64,000 nucleotides of DNA, from positions 22,941,326-23,005,325 of the forward strand of contig CM034598.1 in assembly GCA_020091685.1 (NCBI GenBank). The letters run 5' to 3'. Made by a program: the position numbers and the translations under genes. This stretch comes from Lutjanus erythropterus. Its lineage: Eukaryota; Chordata; Actinopteri; Lutjaniformes; Lutjanidae. Under the pieces are notes generated by a model. That model saw only the letters and a program-made list of their open reading frames with translations. It had not been told where the DNA came from and made no database searches. This document shows positions 35,345-46,783 of this stretch, one piece after another (the stretch's first letter is position 1; each line of letters opens with the position of its first letter).

Positions 35345-35970
35345 ACACTTTCCCCACCAGCGTGTTTTAATAAAGTTGCTACCCATCACCAGCATTTTTG
35401 ACAAAATTCGTAGATTTTTAACACCCACAGAATATTCAGTTCTATGAATATGTTAACATGGATATATCAAACGCAAGAACAGATCTTCTAGTTTTAGACA
35501 AAAGACTTACAGTTCTAGCTTCATTCATTCCTTTTTTAAACAAACTTGACTGTTGGATTGTTGCATCAAAAAAATCCACTTTTGTGAAAGAGACATTTTG
35601 AAACAGAATATCAACTTCACATTTCTATTTTTATTTTTTTTTATCACTTCATATTACATGTGTGACATCACTGTCACCAATGTGGTTAATATTAGGTGTG
35701 TTTGTTTCCCGCCCCACCCCCACCCAAAACGCTGTGCGAGAGGCTCAGGGGCTTGAGTGCTCTCTGCCCTGGCTGCAGCGCAGGTCCCAGGGCCTGCAGT
35801 GTAAGCAGCCTCACTGTGTCCTGGGCGCTATAGAGGTCCAGGGACTGCAGCGTGAGCAGCCTCGCTCTGTGGCCTGATCATACTGCTTTCTGACCTGCAG
35901 CTGAGCACCAATGTTTTCATGCTAGATGACACCATGTTCTTCGTCTGCTGCTCTATTCTTCTTCGATTTT
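35342..35970 (+). mobile_element. GC-rich TTAA-type repeat family R4, copy 1
   Basis: Begins near 35342 with TTGACACTTTCCCCACCAGCG and runs collinear with 55096-55800: TAATAAAGTTGC, CATCACCAGC, TTTTTGACAAAATTC, CAGAATATTCAGTTCTAT, CATCAAAAAAAT, GACATCACTGTCACCA, then a GC-rich part with CTGGCTGCAGCGCAGGTCCC and GAGGTCCAGGGACTGCAGC. The right end is missing. Compared with the second copy it has an insertion of about 60-90 bp in the AT-rich left half and a shorter GC-rich part. Open frames across it are by-products. Confidence 0.65.
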
Positions 35971-38589
35971 GACTGTTGTACTAATTTTTGCACCCACAAT
36001 TGCTCCATAATGCTCCTAAAATGTACAACAAGAATAGCATGAATTGTTTCTGATCGAGACAAAAAAAAGTATTATTTACAGCAATTACTGGTAAGACACC
36101 AGTTGAATTAGCATTCAGTTGCAGGATGTAAAAAACACAACCTCTACAATGCCCTTGTGAGACGGTAAATTTTATGACGGAGCCCTCTGTGTTGGGCATT
36201 CATTGAATAAAATCCCTCATGACTTGTTATATGGCAGCTAAGAGGAGATGGATCACCCGCTCAAAGCAGATGTTGCCACCACACACAGGGCACTCTGAAA
36301 ACAATGTGATCCTCGAGGACCAACTAAAGCGCACACAGAGGCAAACACAAACAAAACACAGACTAACACACACTGATCTTAATATATTACATGGACGTGC
36401 CCCCTGCTTGTGGGCTACTCTACACACACAGGAATATACTCCTTTTATATACTTCTGCAGCAGACACACAAATACAGCCGCAGACACACAAAGGGGATTT
36501 TGCTGGCGCACAAAACGCACATCACCCAAGCTTTATTTGTTTGCGTTTTATTCTCAGAGCCGCTACAGCAGAGAGGACATCACACAGCGAAGAGCTGTCG
36601 ATAAAACCCGCTCAGTGTGCCCTGTAGTGTTTATTTTAGTATGAAAGGTAAGGTCACACCATGTTACAGACAGAGAGTTCGTATAGAGCAAATATATCCT
36701 GAACACTGATGTCATATATAATCTCATCGGATATTTTCTGAGTCCTATTCCATAAATGTAATGTTTTATAGATGTGTTGCACTGCTTTTTTTTGTTTGCG
36801 CTCTGCTTTTCTTTAAGAAAACCAGACAGAACTGTTAAAACTCATGCACGCTCTAAAAACTTTGTAAATCTCTGGGCTTCCTCCTAATGAAGAAACAACT
36901 CATAGGGGACCATTTTTATTCCCTTTTAATACCCCCATCTCCCCTTTTTCCTTTGGAAATTCAGATGCTTGCATGTTTTGTAAAGTCACCATTGTCATGG
37001 GAATAGAAATAGAGTACATGCACACACAGAGCTAAATGTCAACCTGCCTCCCTTGGGTAAATGACTCATATGGTGCCTGGAGACTGAAGTAGAAAGGTGT
37101 ATAATAGAGCCAAGGTGGACCCAAGTTAAAAGTTGGTGATGGCTGGCCTATAAAAGAATCACACCCATATTTTCATTCTATTTCTTTCTGTTCATATTTC
37201 ATTCATCATAAAAATATATCTTGAACTAGTTTGTATTATTTAATGTGGGGTAATACGAGATAGTTAGTGTATCAGTTACAATAGATGTCTGTAATCATGC
37301 CTCCAGTTTGGAAAAACAGAGACGGGCACCAGCACCAGCAGTTAAGCAATAAACTTCTGTGGACAGGGTCAGCAGCAGGTATTTTAACCACTTAAAAAAG
37401 GTCCACCTAAAAAGTCTGTATCTGCTCAAGTGTATGCTATTATCATGTATTTCATATTTAATATTTTCACCACTTCACCTTGCTGTCAGACAACAGTCTG
37501 ACAGGAGACTGCTGCTATCAAAACAAAATATCACTTTCTCCAAAACTTTTTTTTCCAGAAAATCAGAGTTACGTGTCCACCGCTGCCTCGACCTTTTAGT
37601 TTGTGGTATTGCTTGATTTTGGTGAGTTCAAACTGTCGTTTTAAAACACTGAAGTCACACAACAATACAAAGAGCAGCAGTTGGACCGGCAACTCCCACG
37701 TTCTGTGGGGTAAAATGACTGATTTCACCCATGGAGTTTGGTCTGGTTTGGAGACAGGGATATTTGGTTCATATGGCAGCTCAGTACCATCTGTAAAGGT
37801 TGTTTGATGGCAGACTAAAGGGGTGATAATAATCTAAATTAAGCGTACACTTAAACTGATGCAGATTTTTTTTAGGTGTTCCTTTTTTAAGGGGCTAAAA
37901 TACCTTTTGTTGCTGGCTCTGTCCACAGCAGTGCATTGCTTATCTTCTATCCTGGTACTCTTCTCTGCTTCACATGGCAGGCATCTACTGTAGATAATAT
38001 ATATGACCCTACATATAACCCTGCTTCATATAATCAGAACTATCCCTTTAACCTCTGTGTCTCAGCTGCAGCTGAGCTGAGATGAAGTCAGACGTGTTTA
38101 TTCAGTATAAAGACAGATGCAACACGATATAAGGCTACAGACAACTTTAATCTTGCAATTTTAGGTGAAAGTCCATCTCTCCTCTGCGGGAAGGACAATG
38201 GTACGAGCTCTGTGTGCAAACTTCCCTCATTGTCTCTTTTGTGTGATCTGTAAATGAGAGACAATTTGCATTACGTGGCATTGGTAAAGGGATTAGAAGA
38301 CATGATTTATGCTCGAAAGACATTTATCGTTCAAAGCAAATGAGTTTCTTTTCTCAGTGGAACAATGGAGGACTGCCTGACTCCTCCCTTAATCTTTGTG
38401 AACAAAAAGGGCTCACTAAACTGGAACTGAGGGTCCATGTAATTCAGACCCTGATTAAGCCACTTCTCCTAATTTTACATTAGCCTGCCTTTCTATTCTT
38501 CAGTTATAAGCATTAATCATGGTTACACAAGCCAAATCAGAGGTCAAAACAATCAGATAGGTTGTGTTTTTATTGCTCATTACTGAGAT
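35971..38589. other. Non-coding DNA, nothing recognised
   Basis: Opposed open frames at 36219-36644 (plus) and 36227-36529 (minus) overlap and are rich in ACACA-derived codons; neither shows a domain. No other recurring feature is visible. Confidence 0.45.
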
Positions 38590-38745
38590 AGTATTTTGGG
38601 CATGTTTTACCTTTATTTGATAGTGACTGGTGAAGAGGCAGACAGTAAACTGGGAGAAAGAGCGGCCAGCTGGAATCAAACCAGTGACAGTTGAAGCCAT
38701 GCAGCCACTGTAACCGTTTGGCAACCAACTCGCTCCAAGACAGGG
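38590..38745 (-). mobile_element. tRNA-derived SINE, minus strand
   Basis: Read on the minus strand: GTTACAGTGGCTGCATGGC, a good B box CTGGTTTGATTCCAGC, CGGCCGCTC-like CTGGCCGCTCTTTCTCCC, then CTATCAAATAAAGGTAAAAC and ATGCCCAAAATAC. This is the same SINE type as at 34790, by the shared order of B box, pyrimidine-rich body and ATAAAGG tail. The A-box region (GAGCGAGTTGGTTGCC) is degenerate. The divergence between the two copies shows that they are old. Confidence 0.7.
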
Positions 38746-39879
38746 TTTTGATCAAAGGTTTTCTTTGTTATTGAAATAGTTAGAGAAGCCAAAGTAAAGA
38801 GAAAAATGGTTTTGTTTCTTTTGTTCTTTCTTTTTCTCTTTGGCCAGAGAGCCATGCGTCGACCACGAGCTGAAGGTGCCTTTCGTTTCTCTGAAATAGG
38901 CAGTTACAAAAAAAAAACACCCTCTACTGTTTACTACTGTCCCTTTTGAAAATGATTTGTTGGAATTGGTCCCTGACACAGCTCCGGGATATTTTGTCGT
39001 TAACATCCCAGATCCGAAAATGTTTTTGACCTCCTCCTCCTCCTCCTCCACCTCCTCCGCCTCCTCCCACCCCATCTGCAGCACAGCGCACCTGCACCAC
39101 AGATCAGAAAACACACACTGTAACTCCTGTTTGAACCTCAGTCCAGGAATAACAGTGTTGAATGGGGTGCTACTGTATACTGTACGTTATGTGTTTTCCG
39201 CAGTCAGGGTTGTCCATAATCACGATGAGCCCAAGGGGACACCAGAGTCAAAGGAGTCAATTTGATTGGCATGACTTTCAACCTCGGTGGTGGGGCTTGG
39301 TGGTAATGTGGGGGTGGGGTGGGGGGGGTTTGGCTGTTAACACATGGCATGGTACGCAGCCAGGGAGATTAATGGTTCTGACTGCATCAGCCCAGTGACT
39401 GGGGATCAGAGGATGTAATTGGGTTGAGCCCAAATATGGGCATTCTAGACAGCTGCTCATAGCGGGAGCCAATCACACACTTCCATCCCTGCCACGCTTC
39501 CAGTTGTTCGCCACCTCAGGTAAAGATACTTGAATCTCTTATGCACCGGAGAAGCTGCTTTGAGATGTGGCTCTTGATTATTTGTCTTATGTTTTAAGTG
39601 GCTCTTTCCAAAATCAAACATCCATTATTTCAAAGACAAGTGCTCCAAAAAAGAATCACTTATAATCATCTCTCTGGAGAACTGCTTGCAAAAAATAATA
39701 CAATTTCTGAAAATAGCAATTTAATTATTTCAAATGCTGATTATCATATTTAGTATATAAGAAACTTATTTTCAAATATTAAACTAAATTGGACACCTAA
39801 TACACGTTACACCAACTACACAAGGTATAGTGATTAATAACTAAAAAGTATAGGATATTTTTCAACTGTATCAAAAAGT
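38746..39879. other. Non-coding DNA with a (TCC)n tract
   Basis: A TCC/CTC triplet tract occupies 39030-39068, giving serine-rich and glutamate-rich spurious frames on the two strands. A G-rich segment lies at 39304-39330. No gene is recognised. Confidence 0.55.
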
Positions 39880-40430
39880 GGTCACACTTTATTTTACAGC
39901 AGACTAATAAGATGTAACAATCCATATCTTGGCTCAAATTAGATGAAAACTAGAAATAAAGATATAGACCCTTAAAAGACCCCATTAGACTGTATTAAAG
40001 TGTAATTACAGACAGAACTGTACTGTCAACTACAGTGTATTATTTCCCACTGTTAAATCGTTACTAGAAAAACGTGTAGAATTTTAATTTTCATATTTTT
40101 TACACTGTAGTTTACTGTTCAGTTCTGTTGTAATGTTTCCTAAATCACCCTCTAATAAAAACTAAGAAAGATCTAACAATAGGAAATAATTCACTTTAGA
40201 TTACAGTACATATCTGCTGTAATGTGCCACTAATTACTATTACTAATCCTCTAATAAAGTCAAATTAGGTTTTAATAAAGGGCCTAATACTACCTAATAA
40301 GTGTACCGTTAGGTGTATGGTGTCTTATTAGGGTATAGCTGTGTTAAAAGAACATGTTATTTTTAATTTTTGTCTAAAAATTTAATACAAAATACAGCTT
40401 GTCACATCTTATTAGTGTACTGTAACAGGA
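39880..40430. mobile_element. Fold-back repeat family R3, copy 2
   Basis: Starts CACACTTTATTTTACAGCAG and ends near CACATCTTATTAGTGTACTG. ACAGAACTGTACTGTCAAC at 40012 is the inverted partner of the GTTTACTGTTCAGTTCTGTTG region near 40110. Tandem words TCTAACAATAGGAAATAAT and TCTAATAAAG are shared with copies 1 and 3. It is non-coding. Confidence 0.65.
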
Positions 40431-40444
40431 AGTGCAACCCAAAT

Positions 40445-40560
40445 ATTTGTTGCCCTCGTGATTAAACGGTTTAGGATACATATCTTGCAAGTGCAATATT
40501 CCTGGTTCAGCAATATTTCTAAAATGCCACGAAAAATTGGGGAAAGAAAAACACATGATG
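40445..40560 (+). mobile_element. Possible tRNA-derived SINE fragment
   Basis: GCCCTCGTGATTAAACGG followed by CATATCTTGCAAGTGCAATA and CCTGGTTCAGCA has the order of a tRNA head with A-box-like and B-box-like segments (GGTTCAGCA for GGTTCGANT). The body is too short and degenerate to name. It abuts the fold-back repeat. Confidence 0.3.
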
Positions 40561-41578
40561 AGAGGTAAAGTACATACAGGTATATGGTATTCTTGTGTCT
40601 ACAAACTGGTGATTAGAGGGTTTTTGATGTGTACAAATTCTACCTAACTGTACCTAAATGAAGTAATAATCTTTACTTCAAAACTAGCCAACTTGAAACG
40701 AGCTGGTCCTGCTCTTTTGACATTGTCACGCTCTCCTAATTCCAGCAAAGTCCCCACTCTGATCCCAGCTGTAGCAGGGAAGAAATCATGTAAATTTATT
40801 GGTGACATTGAGATGGTTCTTTGCTATTCAAATGAGGCCTGCCTCGTCAGACGCTAAACGGTACTGCGTATTGGCTGCTAGCAGTAACCTCCCCGCAAAC
40901 AGCTGTGACCCCATGCAGGAAGTCAGACATCCCACTTCCTGTGGCAAGCTGTGCCGCTGGCTCTCTTGGCCGAGGATGGCTTTCTAATTGGTGTCCTCTC
41001 ACCCCTTTACTCTGAGATGCTCCTGCCTGACAGGTCTTGGCAGCGGGAGGGGATGTCCTTGGGGAGAAAAAAAGTCAGATCTGAGAAAAATGCCAGAGTA
41101 CAACATTTTAAAAAACGTCCCTCAAAGTCTTTTCAGAAAGTAAACTGAAGGGGAGTTTTATTCAATATAAAGAACAACAAAGAAAAGGATCTTTTTTCTT
41201 CCTCTTTTTCTTCCGTCACGAAGAAATGGCATTCAGTCAGTCAAATTTAATCTTTGTATAAGAAGCTGAATAGCTGGGTATGTAACATGAATCGTTCATT
41301 GATAAAGCTCATCCAAGGTTCTAGCAAACTGTATTCAAAATTTAAAAGAATTTACTGTGAGGAAGGCTGAGAATTTTTTTTTCTTTCACCCTGGTTTTGT
41401 TTGGAAGTGCAGTATTCTGTAGAAGCTAAGTAACATGTCAGGTCAAAACTAAACACTTGACAAATGTACAAATTCAGTGGAAAAAAAAGTGTTAATGTTT
41501 TATAATCAATTAAAAAGAAAAAAGTAAACAAAGCCAGGGAATGAAAACCTGTGGAACGTGATATGATGTTTGCCATTA
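40561..41578. other. Non-coding DNA, nothing recognised
   Basis: No gene or recurring repeat is visible. Confidence 0.45.
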
Positions 41579-41885
41579 TTCCAATGCAGTATTATTTTAA
41601 AAGACCACCTGCCATGAATATGAAGGAGTCTTTATGAATGTTTATGACTGCCATTAAGTGTCAGTCAGTCATTTATGTCATTTTTAATGCAAAGTTGACC
41701 TTGTTTGAGATGTCTTTGTTATAACCACAAAACATAACCTGTTAATGTCGTTTGTCATATGTTGTTGGCTGTTTTATAAGTGCCTCATCAATATTTTCCT
41801 TGACCACAAGTAAAGTGGTTCATTTTGGACTTATCATAAAGATGTCATTAAGTGTTATAAGACCAGTCTGACAACAGAATACAGT
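41579..41885. mobile_element. Teleost MITE of the TTTATGA...CATTAAGTG type
   Basis: The order GAGTCTTTATGAATGTTTATGAC, CATTAAGTGTCAGTCAGTCA, CAAAGTTGACCTTGTTTGAG, ATAACCTGTTAATGTCGTTTG and GACTTATCATAAAGATGTCA matches a non-coding repeat I recognise from many teleost genomes. It is a single copy here, so the boundaries are estimated. CATTAAGTG words occur near both ends. Confidence 0.5.
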
Positions 41886-42689
41886 AAGAAGGTGATTTAG
41901 CTTACAGGGTTACCTGATGGACAGATAACGTTTAGCTAGTTTACTTGTCGCTGAAGTATGCTAACTGCTGTCTGCTGTTATCTGTAGCTGGCATTAGCTA
42001 GTTAGGTTGGTTAGCTGTGGAGCTAGCCACCTAGCCAAACCTAACGTAACGGTACTGTGTTCTCTGTTGTCAAACTGGCCACTGCTGGTCTCAGAGGCTG
42101 TGTGCTCACTGAGATATCCCAGTACAGCCAGTCAGCCTCCTAATGCTCGCTGTGTGGCAGGGCACAGGTGAAAGTACCAAGTGAACGGTGCAACTCTCAA
42201 CAGAGATGAGAAGGAAGTGAGATGTGTCACTCATCATCATCATTGGCTCCAGAAAAATGTATTTAAATGAACAATGTGCATAATTCAGAATGTTATCAAT
42301 TAAAACTTTGAGAAAAAAGGCTGCGCCCAAAAGATGTTCCTTTGAACATAATAACACAGACGTCATAACACAGACATCTCAAACAATGTAAACATAAAAA
42401 ATCTTATTCAATGCTCAATGCTTATTAGAGTTGTCATCATATGGTCATCACAGCGTAATGACAGTCTTATGCACACCTGTTTAAATAAACCCAAACTTTA
42501 ACTTGGCCAAGAGTGTGCTCAAAATATCTTTTGTTCTATAATTGCCTCTTAAAAGCATTTAACTAAATGCATCATCAGAGAAACAAATACTACCCACTTA
42601 CATACATAAGGGTCACTTTCCTTCATGATTCACTCGCCGCACTTTTGACTTCAGGTTCAGTTCTTGATCATGCACCCTCCAGCAGTTCT
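41886..42689. other. Non-coding DNA, nothing recognised
   Basis: TAGC-rich sequence at 41930-42030 resembles the AGCT-type simple sequence at 24.5 kb. No gene is seen. Confidence 0.4.
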
Positions 42690-43012
42690 TTGATGATTTC
42701 GTTATAGTGGGTGTCTGGTAGAGTACGGGAACCATCTGGAGCTAAATGTCAGTAAGATCAAGGGGCTGGTGGTGGATTTCCGACAGAGCGAGAAGCTACT
42801 GACACCTGTCATCGTTCAGGGTGAAGAGGTGGAGATGGTACAGACCTACAAGTACCTGCGTGTGTACATCAACAAACCAGGCCGATCTGACAAAAGAGAG
42901 ACAGTGTACGAGAGAGGCCGGCGCAGACTGTGTGTGTCTATGCAACAGACTGCTCTTCATGTTCAATCCAAGTGGCTGTGCCCAGGGCATTGTGGTGTGT
43001 GTCTATAAATCC
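42690..43012 (+). pseudogene. LINE reverse transcriptase fragment
   Basis: The plus frame contains NHLELNVSKIKGLVVDFR, then VIVQGEEVEMVQTYKYLRVYI, the region just after the catalytic YADD box of CR1/Rex1/L2-type reverse transcriptases (relatives have KTKELVVDFR and YKYLGVHI). Downstream, ETVYERGRRRL matches the thumb region, after which one-base shifts carry the homology into another frame to about 43010. The catalytic core itself is absent, and both ends are broken. It is a 5'- and 3'-truncated dead copy. Confidence 0.8.
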
Positions 43013-43119
43013 AGGAGTTAGGGTCAAAGGTTTAAATACAGGCTGTATTAAAACATTGGTGAATCTTAGACTTCAGCTCCCTCCCTCACTTCTCTCTGGT
43101 GCAGCTGCTGCTGCTATTT

Positions 43120-43385
43120 TGCTCTTAATGCTTTGTTTTCAATACTTATCAAAAACAAAAGGAAACATTTTTCATTTTTCTGTGGTTTTCACAACTAAAA
43201 TAATGTCAGACTCAAATTTTGTTCATGAATTTGTTAAAATCTGTGTCAGTGAGCACCTCTCCTTTTTCAAGATGTTCCACCCCCCTGACACGTGTGACAT
43301 ATCCAACATAGCAAGATTATGACATGGACATAGTCCCTTGACACAATTAAAGGCCACAATAAAATGTGCAGTTTTATCTTGAAAA
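43120..43385 (-). repeat. Dispersed repeat family R5, minus copy
   Basis: Read on minus: AAGATAAAACTGCACATTTTA, TGTGGCCTTTAATTGTG, CACGTGTCAGGGGGGTGG, AAAGGAGAGGTGCTCACTGA, CACAGATTTTAACAAATTC. This order matches a teleost repeat that I recognise and, over the first part, the plus copy at 44316. It is non-coding and its class is unknown. Confidence 0.6.
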
Positions 43386-43796
43386 ATTAAACTTATTAGG
43401 CACTTAACTCTGGCTGTTTCACATAAGGCTACAGATTTTTTTATTCCTAAGAGGGCAAATTCATGATCTGCCCTACTCTGCTTCTGATTGGCTAACTGCT
43501 GTGCTGTTACATTTTTGAACTATTAGTCGACTAAAAGTAAAAGTACTGGTGTTAAAAAGTTAAGTAAAAGTACAAAGTATTCTTCTCAAAAACTTGTCAG
43601 TATTATTATTAGTTAGTATTATTGATGTTTAATGGATTATCAGTAACAGGCATTGAATTGAAAGGGATTCTGTTGCTCCAAATCCTCAGTCTAAATTATT
43701 CCCAACTCCTGCTCTGTTCTGCTCAGTGGACACAATCAACTCTCAAAACCTATACCTGCTGTAGAGGTTTTTTTTTCTGTCTATAAATTGTAGTTC

Positions 43797-43992
43797 TAGA
43801 GATGCAATTTAAGATTATTTTCATTATAGATTATTCTGTCAATAATTTTCTCGACAAATCGATTAGTTGTTTGGTCTATAAAATGTCAGAAAATCTTGAA
43901 TAAAGTTGATCACTGTTTACCAAACCAAAATAGGTTGCAATGAATGTAATAGCTGACAACTAATCAAATAATCAACTGATAGTTTCAGCTTT
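43797..43992. mobile_element. MITE with TAGAGATGCAATT / AAAGCTGAAACT ends
   Basis: The termini TAGAGATGCAATTT and (inward) TAAAGCTGAAACTATC fit the widespread teleost element with TAGAGCTGCAAC ends. The interior TTTTCTCGACAAATCGATTAG, TTGTTTGGTCTATAAAATGTC and AGCTGACAACTAATC also fits. A hAT origin is commonly assumed for this type; flanking octamers TGTAGTTC and CGTGGCTC match only partly. Confidence 0.65.
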
Positions 43993-44315
43993 ACGTGGCT
44001 CTCACTGGCCCCTTTGCAAGCCTTATTCATTACAAAAATGCACATAAAATGTTTGGATATTAATTCAAGTTGTACTCAGTATGCAAATATGATTTTAAAA
44101 AGTAACTAAATACAAGTAGCTTAGATGGTGTTATACTGAAGTATAAATAAAATTACAGATTTGAACAAAAACAAACAAAACAAAACAAAACAAAACTCCA
44201 TGTTAAGTTCAAGTACTGCCCCCAAAAAGTCTTAATTACAGTAATCTGAGCCGTTGTAACAAGACTTAATTGGCTGTCCTGGGGATGAAAATAGTATCTG
44301 TAGTCTTATAGTCCA

Positions 44316-44500
44316 GTGCCTAATAAAAGTCTTTTTAAAGATAAAACTGCACATTTTAGAGTGGCCTTTTATTGTGAGTGGTCCAAGGGACACCTGTGCA
44401 GTAATCATGCTGTTTCATCAGCATCTCTATATGTCACACCACTATCAGGTAGATGTATGATCATGGCAAAGGAGCAGAACGCTCTATTACTCTCTATTTC
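44316..44500 (+). repeat. Dispersed repeat family R5, plus copy
   Basis: Contains AAGATAAAACTGCACATTTTA, GAGTGGCCTTTTATTGTG, CACCTGTGCAGTAATCATGC, TGTTTCATCAGCATCT and GCAAAGGAGCAGAACGCTC in the order expected for the family. Together with the minus copy it forms an inverted pair about 950 bp apart, with the MITE at 43797 lying between. Confidence 0.6.
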
Positions 44501-44579
44501 TGTGTTTATATTTTTGCTCTGTACATATTACAGTACACTAACCTATACATTTCAAAAGTTTAACCTGCTGTACAACTGA

Positions 44580-44740
44580 AATGGCCTTTTTTGTATCCTC
44601 TGTGAATGTTTACATGACTTTCTTTTGCTCTATTTGTGTTTGCATGAATATTTTCCTCTCTTGTATACTGTTGTTATTTTCTTCTGTAAGTGTGTTCCCA
44701 TGGCGATTATTAAATTTCCATCTTATCTTATCTTCCTATT
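44580..44740 (+). mobile_element. Possible LINE 3' tail
   Basis: TGTGTTCCCATGGCGATTATTAAATTTCC followed by ATCTTATCTTATCTTCC has the form of a LINE 3' untranslated end with a short tandem tail. No coding remnant adjoins it, so the family is not determined. Confidence 0.3.
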
Positions 44741-46127
44741 GACAGAGCACAATATTTTCAACTCAAATGTCTGCAACCTATATGAAATCCAATTGTATGG
44801 CTAGAGATACTGCCCTAAGAGTTAATAGAATAGAGGAATTCAGTGTGTGGAACATACAGCATCCCTGATATCCATGGTTTTGATATCGAGTGCACTAGCT
44901 GTGCTTTCGGACTTTATCTGATGATGCACAGAGGAAAGGAGCACTATCTATATTGTTAAAGCCAAAGCCTGCGGGCATCAAACATCGAAATGTCAGGGTT
45001 GGGGTAAATTCAAAGAATAAATTATTCATATGGTCCCAGTAAAGGCTGTGCACGAGGTCACCAGCAGGCCTCACCAGCAAAGGAGAATTTGACAGGGAGC
45101 AGCACACGAGTAGTCTTCCAACCCCTGTTACGAGAGGGGGGTGTGGGTGGTGTGGGGGGGGTCATCACTGAAGCAGCTGTTCAAGCAAGCAGGGGAAGTG
45201 ACCTGCTCAGTAAACCATAAACAAGTGTGAAGAATATGCAAAAAAGGCTTCTGCACTGTACACCGAGTTGGATTTGGCAAGAGAGCGTGCTCACCTTGGG
45301 GAGGTGATGAATTGAGATGAGAGAGGCACGCCAAGTCAGACACACTGATGTTGCTGCAGATTTAAGAAAGCGTTTGATCCCGCTGATGCACCTAACATCA
45401 TGACAGGAGTCTTTGCCACCACCTATTAGATGACAAGAAAAACAATCTCGGGTCAAATGAAACACAATGTTGTTGATTAGATGGCACTGTGGGTATGAGC
45501 GCCTAAAAGAAAACATCAAATTTAGTTATTCTCTCTCAACTTGATTTAGATAGCAAGAAAGCTCAGAGGATAACAGATGCATCGGGACAAAAGACTAAGA
45601 CAGGTAACAAACATTTGATCTCACAGTGTGTCTGCTGGGGAGGAGCTCCAGATAGATATGATAACTGAAAGATTGTTTAAACATAGAGGCTCACCCTAAG
45701 GGGAAAGACTCTAAGTTTTAGCTGTTATCCTTATTTGCTGGGACAGTACTGTGTATTAGAGAACATTCATATTAGAACATTTAGATTCCTCACAGAGCCA
45801 GAGACAGGTCATCTGCTACCCCTAATCTGTGATGTTGCAGATCATGATTTGATGGGTTGAAACTGATATTATTGACCTTACTTGGATGAAAAGCATGATA
45901 CAAAAAAGACAGTCGATAAAACCGATCTCTCATTCACTGCTGAAGGCAGATGTCAAGGCTTTCATTTCTTTGACTTCACACATCAATTGAGATCCCTTAA
46001 GTTTTAAGAAACATTAAAATACTGCTTTCAATGTCAAATAATTAAAAAAATATTTATTTTACTGAGTTATGTTTTTCTCATATGCAACAAATTTGTCAGT
46101 GTATGTGTGTGCATATGTTGTCCATAC
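44741..46127. other. Non-coding DNA, nothing recognised
   Basis: No gene or recurring repeat. The minus frame at 45181-45519 has no recognised domain. G/T-rich sequence lies at 45134-45163. Confidence 0.45.
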
Positions 46128-46518
46128 AGGGGAGACTGGGGGCAATTGTAACATTGTTCACATTTTCATTCATAACTCACAGAATAAGAACCATGTGCAT
46201 GGAGTAATTACACAATTCATATACTTTCACTAAAAAGGGACAAGCCTATAACATCAAATTTAATGCAAGAAGTGTTACAATGGCTGGGGGCAATTTTAAC
46301 ACTGAAAAAACAAAACATATTAACCCACTGTGGCTATCAAATGAAACCACACTTTAAAGTTTTGTTGTGTACCACTGCCTGTGAAATTTTCCTTCTCCCT
46401 TCCCACAGGCAGAGACAGAATGCTACTGAACACGTGCAGAGTAAGTATAAGTAAGTATCTAGGTTGTTTCTGATTGGACAAACTGAGTGTTACATTTGCC
46501 CCCTGTCACAGTTCCCCC
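46128..46518. mobile_element. MITE with AGGGGAGACTGGGGGCAATTGTAAC ends
   Basis: The left end AGGGGAGACTGGGGGCAATT and the right end, read inward, AGGGGGAACTGTGACAGGGG then GCAAATGTAACAC, form an imperfect terminal inverted repeat of about 30 bp. A second copy of the GGGGGCAATTTTAACAC word occurs internally at about 46287. The interior is non-coding. Confidence 0.65.
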
Positions 46519-46769
46519 TCGTCTCCCGTACTCATTCATTGTGTGCACACACCTGACACACACTGAAAACTGTGCTGCTCTAAAGACAAAACTTTTATTG
46601 AGCCAATTAATCCTCGAAAGACAAAAGCAACCTCTTGCAAGACCTTTTTCTTTCAAAAACACAGATTGCTATATTTCTATTGTGCATCTCTGTGGCAGTG
46701 ACAAGGAAACCAATGCTGACCTTCATTTAGACTATGGCATGACAATACCAGAGGGGAATAAGAAAGTGA

Positions 46770-46783
46770 GGGGGGGGGGGGGG
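46770..46783. repeat. Poly(G) run
   Basis: Fourteen consecutive G preceded by GAAAGTGA. It is unusual in an AT-rich setting; length may vary or be mis-assembled. Confidence 0.85.

Noticed and set aside
36219-36644. Opposed open frames of 141 and 100 codons
   Set aside because: They overlap antisense, are driven by ACACA-rich sequence and contain no recognisable motif or splice context.
38752-39114. Glutamate-rich minus frame and serine-rich plus frame
   Set aside because: Both are products of the (TCC)n tract at 39030-39068.
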